This document shows, one piece after another, positions 46,581 through 55,498 of a DNA stretch of 64,000 nucleotides. Source of the stretch: Ruegeria sp. SCSIO 43209 (GTDB lineage Bacteria > Pseudomonadota > Alphaproteobacteria > Rhodobacterales > Rhodobacteraceae). The position numbers were made by a program, and so were the translations under genes. The notes beneath the pieces were generated by a model. That model had not been told where the DNA came from, did no database searches, and was given only the letters and a program-made list of their open reading frames with translations. How positions within the stretch are numbered: position 1 is the stretch's first letter; every line of letters begins with the position of its first letter. The stretch covers positions 335,001-399,000 of the forward strand of contig NZ_CP065359.1 of NCBI RefSeq assembly GCF_019904295.1, read 5' to 3'.

Positions 46581-47871
46581 CGCAATCATCATTGGCACCG
46601 GTGTGATCGGAGCCGCCATCGCGTTCGAGATGTCCAAGGCCGGTTGGAAAACTCTGTCGTTGGATCGCAATGCGCAGGTTGGGCATGGCTCGACCGCAGG
46701 CTCTTGCGCGATAATTCGGATGCATTATTCGACCCTCGATGGAACCGCGTTCGCCTGGGAAGGCTATCACTATTGGCGTGATTGGGCGAACTATCTGGGC
46801 TTGCCCGACACAGCCGATTTGGCGCAGTTTCGTGAGACCGGGTGTTTGGTCGTCAAGACCGAGGCCAATGGGTTTCTTGAGAAACATAAGAAATACAGCG
46901 CCGAACTGGATTGTCCGTTTGAAGAATGGGCACCTGAGCGGATTACCGAACGTCTGCCGATCTATTCTCTGGACAGCTTTGCCCCGGCGCGGCGCATGGA
47001 TGATCCGGAGTTCGGCCAACCGAACGGAGATCGGATTCAGGGCGCAGTATTCTGGCCGAAAGCAGGTTATGTGACCGATCCGGCCTTGTCGGCGCAAAAC
47101 CTGATGGATGCCGCCAAGCTGCATGGTGCCGAAGTGCGAACAGGCGCAGACGTACGTGAAATCCTGTCGCAGCAGGGGCGCGTCGCAGGTGTCAGGCTTG
47201 CCTCTGGTGAAGAAATCCACGCCAAAGTAGTGGTGAATGTTGCCGGTCCCGGGTCAGCGCTTGTCAACGAAATGGCCGGGGTTCTGGGCGACATGACAAT
47301 TCGGACCCGCCCGCTGCGGCAGGAGGTGGTGCATGTACCCGCGCCCGAAGGATTTGATTTCGAAACGCAAGGAACAATTGTCTCGGATAGTGATATCGCG
47401 CTGTATTGCCGTCCAGAACATGGCAATCATATTCTGATCGGTTCCGAGGATCCGGCATGTGATCCGCATCAATGGTGCGAAGATGATGTAAGCTATAACC
47501 ACGATTTTACGGATCAATGGACCACGCAGGCCATGCGTTATGCCCAGCGGGTCCCGAGCTTGGGGATACCCTCCAGAACCCGTGGGGTGGTGGATTTGTA
47601 TGATGCCTCGACTGACTGGATTCCGATCTATGACAAGTCCAGCCTGCCGGGGTTTTACATGGCCTGCGGCACCAGCGGTAACCAATACAAGAACGCGCCG
47701 ATTGCGGGCAAAATGATGGCTGCGCTGATCGACTACGTCGAAGGCGGTGCGGATCATGACGACAAGCCGATGCAGTTTGAACTGCCTTACATTGGACGCA
47801 CAATCGACACCGGTTTCTATTCCCGCAAGCGACCGGTCAATACCGATAGCAGTTTCTCGGTGCTTGGTTAA
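46567..47871 (+). CDS. FAD-dependent oxidoreductase (DAO/sarcosine oxidase-like)
   Basis: About 434 residues. The N-terminal dinucleotide fold is AIIIGTGVIGAAIAFEMSKA, followed by GHGSTAGSCAIIRMHYST. The C-terminal part has FYMACGTSGNQYKNAP, the usual FAD closing segment. It probably oxidises an N-methyl amino acid such as sarcosine, in step with the dehydrogenase upstream. I start at the ATG of MNQPDAIII with GGGGCAGGA before it; an upstream frame lies inside the TetR gene. It converges with the next gene, overlapping its end by four bases. Confidence 0.83.
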   Translation: MNQPDAIIIGTGVIGAAIAFEMSKAGWKTLSLDRNAQVGHGSTAGSCAIIRMHYSTLDGTAFAWEGYHYWRDWANYLGLPDTADLAQFRETGCLVVKTEANGFLEKHKKYSAELDCPFEEWAPERITERLPIYSLDSFAPARRMDDPEFGQPNGDRIQGAVFWPKAGYVTDPALSAQNLMDAAKLHGAEVRTGADVREILSQQGRVAGVRLASGEEIHAKVVVNVAGPGSALVNEMAGVLGDMTIRTRPLRQEVVHVPAPEGFDFETQGTIVSDSDIALYCRPEHGNHILIGSEDPACDPHQWCEDDVSYNHDFTDQWTTQAMRYAQRVPSLGIPSRTRGVVDLYDASTDWIPIYDKSSLPGFYMACGTSGNQYKNAPIAGKMMAALIDYVEGGADHDDKPMQFELPYIGRTIDTGFYSRKRPVNTDSSFSVLG

Positions 47872-50800
47872 CGCGCCATCGCGCGCGCCTTCTCATAGCT
47901 TTCTTCCCGTACTGGACCGAAACCGCGTATCTGGTCCGCAGCTGACAGCACGTCCAGCCACTCGGCCTCGGAATGGGCGGAGGGGTTTGTCAGATACATG
48001 TCCAACAGCGATTGGTACCAGTTTAGGATATCTCGATGCAGTCGCGCTTCGGAGTGATAGCCGAAGGGGTTCAGGACCGAGCCGCGCAAACCACGTAGAC
48101 GGGACAGTCCCCGCAGAACCGGACGCATCCATGGGCCCAGTGCAACCTTGAGGGGGCGGCCCCGTTCGTCTTTGCGCCAGCTGAGCATTGGCGGGGCGAA
48201 ATGGTAACTGGTTTTGAAATCTCCCTCGAATTGTTGCTTCAGTTCGTTGTCGAAGTTTTGGGACGTTTGCAGCCGGGCCACTTCGAACTCGTCCTTATAG
48301 GCCGTGAAGCGGAACAGGTTACGGGCTACGGATTCTAGAATATCGTCGGATATTTTCGGGTTCGACGCGCGGATTGCTTCAATCTGTTGCGCATAGCGAT
48401 CCGCATATGCGGCATCCTGATAATCTGTCAAAAACGCCACCCGACGCGCAATCACCTGATCCAAGGTGCCGTTTGCCTCTTCGGGTAGTGCCAGCCCGTG
48501 AATGCGGTCGGGGTCAGCCGCCAGACAACGCCCAAGAGCAAAGGCCAGCCGGTTTTTTTCGACGGCAACACCGTTCAGCAAGATGGCCTGAGCCAATGCA
48601 AGATGCGACACCGGAACCAGCTCGTTTTGCCATGCATAACCCAGCAAAATGACGTTGGCGAAGACGGAATCCCCCAGTAGCGCCTCAGCTATTGCATTTG
48701 CGTCAAGGCTGGCGAGATTGTCCACCCCAACCACATCTGCGATCGCCTGTTCCCGCTTATCGACCCGCAATTGGGCATCGCGACGCAGGACAAGATCGCC
48801 GGTGGGCATCTCAGCCCTGTTCAGCACAACGCGTGTCCCGCGGGCATAATGAGCTGAGGCTTTGGGGGCCGAACTCACCACCACATCACAGCCAATCACC
48901 GCATCCGCAGCGCCTTGATCTATGCGTACTTGGTTAAGCGCATCCGGAGCTGCGCCAAGGCGGATATAACTGAGTACCGTGCCGAATTTCTGCGCAAATC
49001 CGGTGAAATCCAGGACCGAGGCACCTTTGCCTTCCAGATGCGCGGCCATAGTGATCAGGGCCCCAACCGTGACAACCCCAGTGCCACCCACGCCTGTCAC
49101 AAGCAGATCAAACGGTGTGTCCAAAGATGGAAGCTTTGGGTCCGGCAGGCCTGTTTCAAGCGCATTGAAGTCCATTTCGATGGCGCGCTTTCGTCGGGTT
49201 GCGCCCTCAACGGTCACAAAACTCGGACAGAACCCGTTCAAGCACGAAAAATCCTTGTTGCACGAACTTAGATTGATCTTGCGCTTGCGCCCCAGCGGGG
49301 TTTCTCGCGGCTCAACGCTCAGGCAATTCGATGCCACCGAACAATCGCCGCAACCTTCGCAGACAAGATCATTGATCCAGACGAACGTCGAGGGGTCCTC
49401 CATTGTCCCACGCTTGCGGCGGCGGCGTTTCTCGGTGGCGCAGGTCTGTTCATAGATCAGGACCGTGACTCCGGGTATGTCGCGCAGTTCGCGTTGCAGG
49501 CTGTCCATCTTTGCCCGGTCGTGGAATGTGGTGCCAGCCGGGAAATCGGATCGGTGAAACTTGGCAATGTTGTCCGAGACCAGCGCGATCCGCGCAACGC
49601 CTTCAGCCCGGCAGGTTTGGGCAATGCCTGCAACGCTGACAGGTCCATCCACTGGTTGCCCTCCGGTCATTGCGACCGCATCATTGTAGAGGATTTTATA
49701 GGTGATATTTGTCCCTGCCGCGACCGCCTGACGGATCGCGAGTGATCCAGAATGGTACCACGTCCCTTCGCCAAGGTTCTGGAAGATATGCTTTCCGCCA
49801 TTGAATTGTGAGGCCACCACATGGGGTACGCCTTCGCCTCCCATCTGTGCATACCCGACCGTCTCGCGATCCATCCAAGATGCCATTACGTGGCAACCAA
49901 TGCCGCTGGCAGCGGTAGAGCCTTCTGGAACTTTGGTTGATGTATTGTGCGGGCAGCCCGAGCAGAAATAGGGTGTCCGTGTTGCGCCCGGGACGTTGAT
50001 CACGGGCGGTTCTGTCTCAGTCAGTGCACGCGCTTTGGCAGGCAGGTTTTCTTCAGGGAAGAACGTGTTAAGTCGGGCGGCAACAATAGGGGCCAGCATC
50101 AAAGGGCTGAGTTCCCCGGTCCATGGGATCAGCGGTTCGCCATGGCTGTCATATTTACCTACCATCTTATGGGGTTTGTCGCCGGGCCAGTCATAGAAAT
50201 ATTCTTTGAATTGGCTTTCGATGATGCCGCGCTTTTCCTCGACGACCAGAACCTCGGCCTTGCCTTTCACAAAGCGCAACGCGTTGCGACGGGCCAGCGG
50301 CCAGACCATGCCAACCTTGTAGATGTCGATCCCCAAGCGGCGACAGGCGGCTTCATCAAGGTCCAGCAAACGCAGCGCCTCCATGAGATCGAGGTGCCCC
50401 TTGCCGGTGGTCACGAAGCCGAACTTCGCACTGTCGATGTCATAAATACGCCGGTCGATGGGGTTTGCTTCGGCAAAGGCCCGAACGGCGCGCAACTTGC
50501 GTTGGATGCGGGTCTCGATCTCGGGCGAGGGCAAATCGGCGGTGCGGACGTGCAAACCGAGTTCGGGCAAGTCGATCTGCGGCAGGGAAAAGCTGCGATC
50601 CGGGTGCAGATCGACGGACCGTGCGCTTTCGACCGTTTCCGAGACCGCCTTGAACCCGACCCACGTGCCTGAGAAACGGGACAGAGTGAACCCGTACTCG
50701 CCGAATTCCAAATATTCCTCGACCGAGGCTGGGTTCAATGTCGGCATGAACCACGACATGAAGGCCACATCCGACTGATGCGGCATCGAAGAACTGACGC

Positions 50801-51263
50801 AACCATGATCATCGCCTGCCACGACCAGCACGCCACCTTTTGGCGCAGACCCATATGCATTCCCGTGTTTCAATGCATCGCCTGATCGGTCGACACCGGG
50901 GCCTTTACCGTACCACATCGAAAAGATGCCCTCGACCTCGCAATGCGGGTCCAAAATGGCCTGTTGCGCACCCAGAACCGCCGTTGCGCCGAGGTCTTCG
51001 TTCACGGCGGGCATGAACGTGATGCGATCCGTCTTCAGCCGGTCCTTTGCGCGCCATAGCTCAAGATCCAGCCCGCCCAGTGGCGATCCGCGATAGCCCG
51101 AGACAAACCCCGCCGTGTTCAGCCCGGCCTGACGGTCGCGTCGGGCCTGGTCCATCATAATCCGCGCCAAGGCTTGCGTGCCTGTTAGAAAAACCCGGCC
51201 CTGCGTCAGGGTATAGCGGTCTTCAAGCCGATAGGTGCGGGGGGAGGGTTCGTGGTGGCTCAT
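47868..51263 (-). CDS. Indolepyruvate ferredoxin oxidoreductase, fused IorA-IorB
   Basis: 1131 residues. The N-terminal part is the pyruvate-oxidoreductase-like half (FVSGYRGSPLGGLDLELWRA, VNEDLGATAVLGAQQ), followed by a thiamine diphosphate domain (about 440-600, CSGCPHNTST and GIGCHVMASW). An iron-sulphur section has CEGCGDCSVASNCLSVE and CNKDFSCLNGFCPS. The C-terminal gamma domain begins LLVTGVGGTGVVTVGALITM. The enzyme decarboxylates indolepyruvate, phenylpyruvate or similar 2-oxo acids to the acyl-CoA with reduced ferredoxin. From phenylalanine it would give phenylacetyl-CoA, the paa pathway intermediate. A divergent Lrp regulator is next door. Confidence 0.93.
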   Translation of the reverse strand: MSHHEPSPRTYRLEDRYTLTQGRVFLTGTQALARIMMDQARRDRQAGLNTAGFVSGYRGSPLGGLDLELWRAKDRLKTDRITFMPAVNEDLGATAVLGAQQAILDPHCEVEGIFSMWYGKGPGVDRSGDALKHGNAYGSAPKGGVLVVAGDDHGCVSSSMPHQSDVAFMSWFMPTLNPASVEEYLEFGEYGFTLSRFSGTWVGFKAVSETVESARSVDLHPDRSFSLPQIDLPELGLHVRTADLPSPEIETRIQRKLRAVRAFAEANPIDRRIYDIDSAKFGFVTTGKGHLDLMEALRLLDLDEAACRRLGIDIYKVGMVWPLARRNALRFVKGKAEVLVVEEKRGIIESQFKEYFYDWPGDKPHKMVGKYDSHGEPLIPWTGELSPLMLAPIVAARLNTFFPEENLPAKARALTETEPPVINVPGATRTPYFCSGCPHNTSTKVPEGSTAASGIGCHVMASWMDRETVGYAQMGGEGVPHVVASQFNGGKHIFQNLGEGTWYHSGSLAIRQAVAAGTNITYKILYNDAVAMTGGQPVDGPVSVAGIAQTCRAEGVARIALVSDNIAKFHRSDFPAGTTFHDRAKMDSLQRELRDIPGVTVLIYEQTCATEKRRRRKRGTMEDPSTFVWINDLVCEGCGDCSVASNCLSVEPRETPLGRKRKINLSSCNKDFSCLNGFCPSFVTVEGATRRKRAIEMDFNALETGLPDPKLPSLDTPFDLLVTGVGGTGVVTVGALITMAAHLEGKGASVLDFTGFAQKFGTVLSYIRLGAAPDALNQVRIDQGAADAVIGCDVVVSSAPKASAHYARGTRVVLNRAEMPTGDLVLRRDAQLRVDKREQAIADVVGVDNLASLDANAIAEALLGDSVFANVILLGYAWQNELVPVSHLALAQAILLNGVAVEKNRLAFALGRCLAADPDRIHGLALPEEANGTLDQVIARRVAFLTDYQDAAYADRYAQQIEAIRASNPKISDDILESVARNLFRFTAYKDEFEVARLQTSQNFDNELKQQFEGDFKTSYHFAPPMLSWRKDERGRPLKVALGPWMRPVLRGLSRLRGLRGSVLNPFGYHSEARLHRDILNWYQSLLDMYLTNPSAHSEAEWLDVLSAADQIRGFGPVREESYEKARAMAR

Positions 51264-51394
51264 TGCTGCGCGTCCATGGGTTTTTGTCTTTGGTGTTCGG
51301 TTATTTTAACCCCCCGCAGGTGAATTTCTGTTTCAGAGTTTGTGCGAGTTCTGCAAAATATGATAGGATTTACCAGATTTAGTTATATTTACGG

Positions 51395-51871
51395 ATGAAT
51401 CTTTCCAAGATGACTACTCTTGATGATCGGGACCACCGCATTCTGACGCTGCTTCAAAATGACAGCCGGGTTTCAAACGCCGAATTGGCAGATGCAGTCG
51501 GCATGTCAGCCTCCGCGCTATGGCGCCGGGTGCGCGCGCTGGAAGAGGCTGGGGTGATCGAACGGTACGGCGCTTTGGTGAACCCTGCCGAGATGGGGTT
51601 GACGTTCGAAGCAATCGTGCATGTTCACCTGACCCGGCATGACCCGGACAAGATTGTCGACTTCATCCGGGCCGTCGAGATCAGCCCCGAAGTGCAGGAA
51701 TGCTACGCCACGACTGGTCAGGCCGATTATCATCTGCGTGTCTTGTGCAGGAATCTGTCTGCTTACAACACGTTTCTGGAAGATTTCTTGTTTCGATTGC
51801 CCGCCGTCGCCAGCGCGCAAACGAATGTCGTGCTGCGGACGATCAAGCGGAACCGACCGGTGGTACCCTGA
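51395..51871 (+). CDS. Lrp/AsnC-family regulator
   Basis: 158 residues. N-terminal helix-turn-helix (DDRDHRILTLLQNDSRVSNA, then ELADAVGMSASALWRRVRAL) and a C-terminal ligand domain with VQECYATTGQADYHLRVL. It is transcribed away from the oxidoreductase gene across 131 AT-rich bases, the usual place for an amino-acid-sensing activator of its neighbour. A second ATG five codons in is also possible. Confidence 0.93.
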   Translation: MNLSKMTTLDDRDHRILTLLQNDSRVSNAELADAVGMSASALWRRVRALEEAGVIERYGALVNPAEMGLTFEAIVHVHLTRHDPDKIVDFIRAVEISPEVQECYATTGQADYHLRVLCRNLSAYNTFLEDFLFRLPAVASAQTNVVLRTIKRNRPVVP

Positions 51872-51874
51872 AGC

Positions 51875-52264
51875 TTAAGCCGCGAAAGCCACCCAAGCCC
51901 AGGCCATGCCAATATAAGTAAGGTTGTGAAACAACTGATCCAGACCAGCGGCACGCCAAAAAGCGGCCTGATTGGGTTGCAACTGTTTGCGGTCAGAATA
52001 GTTGGCTTTGGCAAAGTCGATGTGGAAATGCACGATCCATTCCAACGCAGCGATGATCAGTATGAATTCAATCGGGGCGCGAAAGAGCGCGAAAATCACG
52101 ACCGAACCCACAACATGCACAGCAGCATGTTGCGCGCGCCCCATGTGGAAATACGTGCCTCGCCCGGAAAGCATCTTGGGCGTCTGTAAAAAATAGTCGG
52201 CGAACATGTGTTTGATCTGAAGCAGGCACAGCAACAGAAACACAGCGCCAAAGCTGGCAGGCAA
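51875..52264 (-). CDS. DUF3307-like small membrane protein
   Basis: About 129 residues with three or four predicted helices (ASFGAVFLLLCLLQIKHMFA first). HMFADYFLQTPKML matches the DUF3307 signature, where an Asp and Gln sit in the first helix. I choose the TTG at 52264 because GGGAGG lies six bases before it and it puts the first helix at the N-terminus; an ATG 26 codons earlier would add a non-membrane leader with no ribosome-binding site. Function unknown. Confidence 0.78.
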   Translation of the reverse strand: MPASFGAVFLLLCLLQIKHMFADYFLQTPKMLSGRGTYFHMGRAQHAAVHVVGSVVIFALFRAPIEFILIIAALEWIVHFHIDFAKANYSDRKQLQPNQAAFWRAAGLDQLFHNLTYIGMAWAWVAFAA

Positions 52265-52433
52265 ATGAATCCTCCCGATATCGTCCTGAATCAGGAGATT
52301 AGGGGGTAAACGCGAAACGCGCAAATGAACTTGTTCACACAACGCAAATTAGGCGCAAATCGGAAATTCATTTGCGTCCGAGGATACGATTGCGGTAAAT
52401 TCGGCCCGTTGTATTCACGCCAAAATCAGTGAT

Positions 52434-55400
52434 TTGAGCGGCGGATCGTTAGTAGGGGCGGGTTCAATAGAACGATCGATCTTTCAGTTCATCTGGAAAT
52501 ACTCGAAGCGCGACCAGTTGATTTTGCTGGCCGTGACGTCGACCTTGTTTCCTTTGCTTTACCTGACGTTGGAGCTGCCCAAGCGCATCATCAATGACGC
52601 AATCGGCGCGACAAGTCAGATTGTCGATGTCTGGGGTTATAGCCTGACGCAGACCACTTTTCTGATGATCCTGTGCTTTGCCTTTCTGGCTGCGGTGCTG
52701 GCGCACGGGCTGATGAAGATGCGTATCAACACCATGAAGGGTGTTCTGAGCGAGCGTATGCTGCGTCGCTTTCGCTATCAGTTGATCAACCGCGCGCTTC
52801 GCTTCCCACAACCATATTTTGAGCGGGTCAGTCAGGGCGAAATGGTCTCGATGATAACCGCTGAAAGCGAACCGATGGGTGGGCTGATGGGGGATGCGAT
52901 CAGTCAGCCCGTGCTGCAGGCCGGACAAATGATCACGATCCTGTCCTTTCTGTTCCTCCAAAGCGTTTGGTTCGGACTGGCCGCGGTGGCGTTGATCCCG
53001 CTGCAGGCCTGGTTGATCCCGCGATTGCAACGCCAGATCAATCTTCTGAACAAGAAGCGCATTCAAGAGGTCCGCGTTTTGGCTGCCCAGATCGGCGAGA
53101 ACGCTGCCGGTGCTTCGACCCTGCGCGCCAATGGCGGTTGGCGTTATCGGCGGGCGATGATCTCGGATCAGCTGGGGCGCCTGTTCGCCATCCGCTTTGA
53201 GATCTATCAGAAGAAGTTCTTTATGAAGTTCATCAACAACTTCATATCGCAGCTGACGCCATTCATGTTCTACCTTGTCGGTGGCCTGCTGGTGTTGCAG
53301 GGGTCTGTTTCGCTGGGTGCTCTGGTGGCTGCGCTGGCGGCTTACAAAGACTTGAGCTCACCCTGGAAAGAACTGCTGACCTATTATAATCAAACGCAGG
53401 ACATGTCGCTGCGATGGGATGTTGTGATTGATCGTTTCGCACCGGATGGAATGATTGATGAGGCCCTGTTTGACGGAGAGCCAGCGGATCGTCCACATCT
53501 GAATGGCGATATCGTACTGAATCAAGTCTCGGTTCGTGATATCGACGGCAATCAGGTTTTGGATGATCTGGACCTGACGTTCCCAGCAGGTAAAACTGTC
53601 GGCATTTCGGCCACCAGCGAGGAAGATCGCCATGCGCTGACCGAGTTGCTGACCCGCGAGATTCTGCCAACCTCTGGCCGTATTGAAATCGGCGGCATCA
53701 ATATGGCTGGCCTGCATCAAAGCGTTGTTGCCCAACGAATAGGTCTAGCAACCTCGCGCCCCATAATGTTTCAGGGCACGTTGGGTGAAAATGTGATGAT
53801 GCCGATGCGGTCACATCCATTGTCCAAGTCCACCGAGGATCCGGATTTCCCCGAGACGCTGAGGGCAGGCAATAGTGCTGATCCATTCAACGCCGAATGG
53901 CTTGACCCCGGAATGGCGGGTTTTGACGATACGGCGCGGCTGCGCGATTGGTGGCTGAAACTGATCGATGGCATGGGCTCGGGCGCGGCGTTGTTTCAGC
54001 GCGGTGCCGAGCAGGTGTTTGATGCGAATGAGCGCCCGGAACTGGCAGCAAAGCTGGTCGAATTGCGCCCTCGGGTTCAGAAGGCGGTGCGCGAGGCCGG
54101 GCTTGATCAGCAGGCGCTGATTTTCGATCGCTGCGCGTATAACCCTGCGCTACCCGTTGCTGAGAACCTGTTGTTTGCCACCCCCTGCGTTCCGGTGACG
54201 CGACAATTGCTGGCACAGCAGACCGTGTTTCTGGGCCAGTTGCGCGAGTTGGGGTTGGATGAAACCCTGATCAGCCTGACACGCGACGTAATTGAGATGC
54301 TGCGCCAGATATTTGGGCTTGATGGAACAGATCATCCTTTGTTTCGCAAGCTGGGGCTTGAGGCCCAGACCTACGAGGCCGCGGTTGAATTGGTCGAGCA
54401 AACCCGGAAGGAAGGCGCAAACGGGCTGGATGACGAACAATTGGCTAGCTTGCTTTCGGTGCCATTTGTGATCTCGGCCGAGCAGATTGGCCCGGCGTTT
54501 TCGGATGAGCTGAAGAACCGCATTCTTGAGCTTCGCCACAGCCATTCGGCCAAATTGCTGGAACCCTTGCACGATGTATTCGTCCCGTTGGATGAAGATG
54601 CCTTTGCACCCGGTTTGACGGTCATGGAAAACGCACTGTTTGGCAAGGTCAGCCAGATCGGCGGTGCGCGGACCGACGAGGCGCGCAAACTGATCGTCGA
54701 TGTTCTGGCCGAGAACGGGGCGCGACCGATGGTGGTGGAACTGATCTATGATGTTCCGGTCTCGATTGGCGGCCAGAACTTGCCTGCGGTATTTGCCGAA
54801 CCACTGGCCTTTACCCGCGCTGCGATCAAAAAGCCGGATATTCTGATCCTGGAAACCGCGCTTGCCAGCTATGATATGGAGACACAGGTCGCAGTTTATA
54901 AAAATCTGCGTGAATTGCTGCCCGAAACTACTGTAATCTATCTAAATGATGCGTTCGAAAATCCAGATGTTTTCGACATGTATGTTGAAATCCGTCAGGG
55001 CCGGGTCGTGACGGGTGAAGGCCCAACCGACGTCGACGGCGACGGTGCGGCGTCTGCCGATCTGGTACGCAAATTGCGTGCGCTTGAGCAGACCCCGTTG
55101 TTCTCTGGGCTCGACCGTCGCCAGCTTCGACTGCTGGCCTTTGGTGCGCGCTGGTTCGAAGCGAAACCTGGCCAGGTGGTGTTTCTGAAGGATGATCAGC
55201 CAACCGATGGCGCCTATGTCATCCTTGAGGGCGAGGCAGGATTGTACCTGCCGCGTTCGGGCGAGGCCGATCAACTGATCACTACGGTTGGTGCGGGCGC
55301 GTTGGTGGGAGAGCTGGGGTTGATCCGAAAAGAGCCTCGGGCGTTGAGCATGGTGGCTGAAACGGAACTGTCCTGCCTACGGATCGGTGAAGAGGAATTT

Positions 55401-55475
55401 CTGGCGGTCGTCGAGAACGATGCAGCCACAGCCTTTAAACTGTTGCAGGTCATCGCGGGGTATGTCTCGAACTGA
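52434..55475 (+). CDS. ABC-exporter-like protein with degenerate ATPase and cyclic-nucleotide domain
   Basis: 1013 residues. A six-helix ABC-exporter membrane domain (about 1-330) is followed by an ATPase-like region (about 355-860) and a cyclic-nucleotide-binding domain (about 888-1005, with LEGEAGLYLPRSG and GALVGELGLIRKEP). The ATPase motifs are lost: the Walker A place reads GISATSEEDRHAL (near 390) with no GKS/T; the Q-loop place reads ATSRPIMF; Walker B and its glutamate read ILILETALASYD (near 805); the H-loop has no histidine. A signature remnant SIGGQ is near 778. About 250 residues separate the two halves of the cassette. The TTG start is a guess; no better codon precedes the first helix. 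Probably not an active pump. Confidence 0.85.
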   Translation: MSGGSLVGAGSIERSIFQFIWKYSKRDQLILLAVTSTLFPLLYLTLELPKRIINDAIGATSQIVDVWGYSLTQTTFLMILCFAFLAAVLAHGLMKMRINTMKGVLSERMLRRFRYQLINRALRFPQPYFERVSQGEMVSMITAESEPMGGLMGDAISQPVLQAGQMITILSFLFLQSVWFGLAAVALIPLQAWLIPRLQRQINLLNKKRIQEVRVLAAQIGENAAGASTLRANGGWRYRRAMISDQLGRLFAIRFEIYQKKFFMKFINNFISQLTPFMFYLVGGLLVLQGSVSLGALVAALAAYKDLSSPWKELLTYYNQTQDMSLRWDVVIDRFAPDGMIDEALFDGEPADRPHLNGDIVLNQVSVRDIDGNQVLDDLDLTFPAGKTVGISATSEEDRHALTELLTREILPTSGRIEIGGINMAGLHQSVVAQRIGLATSRPIMFQGTLGENVMMPMRSHPLSKSTEDPDFPETLRAGNSADPFNAEWLDPGMAGFDDTARLRDWWLKLIDGMGSGAALFQRGAEQVFDANERPELAAKLVELRPRVQKAVREAGLDQQALIFDRCAYNPALPVAENLLFATPCVPVTRQLLAQQTVFLGQLRELGLDETLISLTRDVIEMLRQIFGLDGTDHPLFRKLGLEAQTYEAAVELVEQTRKEGANGLDDEQLASLLSVPFVISAEQIGPAFSDELKNRILELRHSHSAKLLEPLHDVFVPLDEDAFAPGLTVMENALFGKVSQIGGARTDEARKLIVDVLAENGARPMVVELIYDVPVSIGGQNLPAVFAEPLAFTRAAIKKPDILILETALASYDMETQVAVYKNLRELLPETTVIYLNDAFENPDVFDMYVEIRQGRVVTGEGPTDVDGDGAASADLVRKLRALEQTPLFSGLDRRQLRLLAFGARWFEAKPGQVVFLKDDQPTDGAYVILEGEAGLYLPRSGEADQLITTVGAGALVGELGLIRKEPRALSMVAETELSCLRIGEEEFLAVVENDAATAFKLLQVIAGYVSN

Positions 55476-55498
55476 TCGGCTTGCTCGCCTGTCGATTG

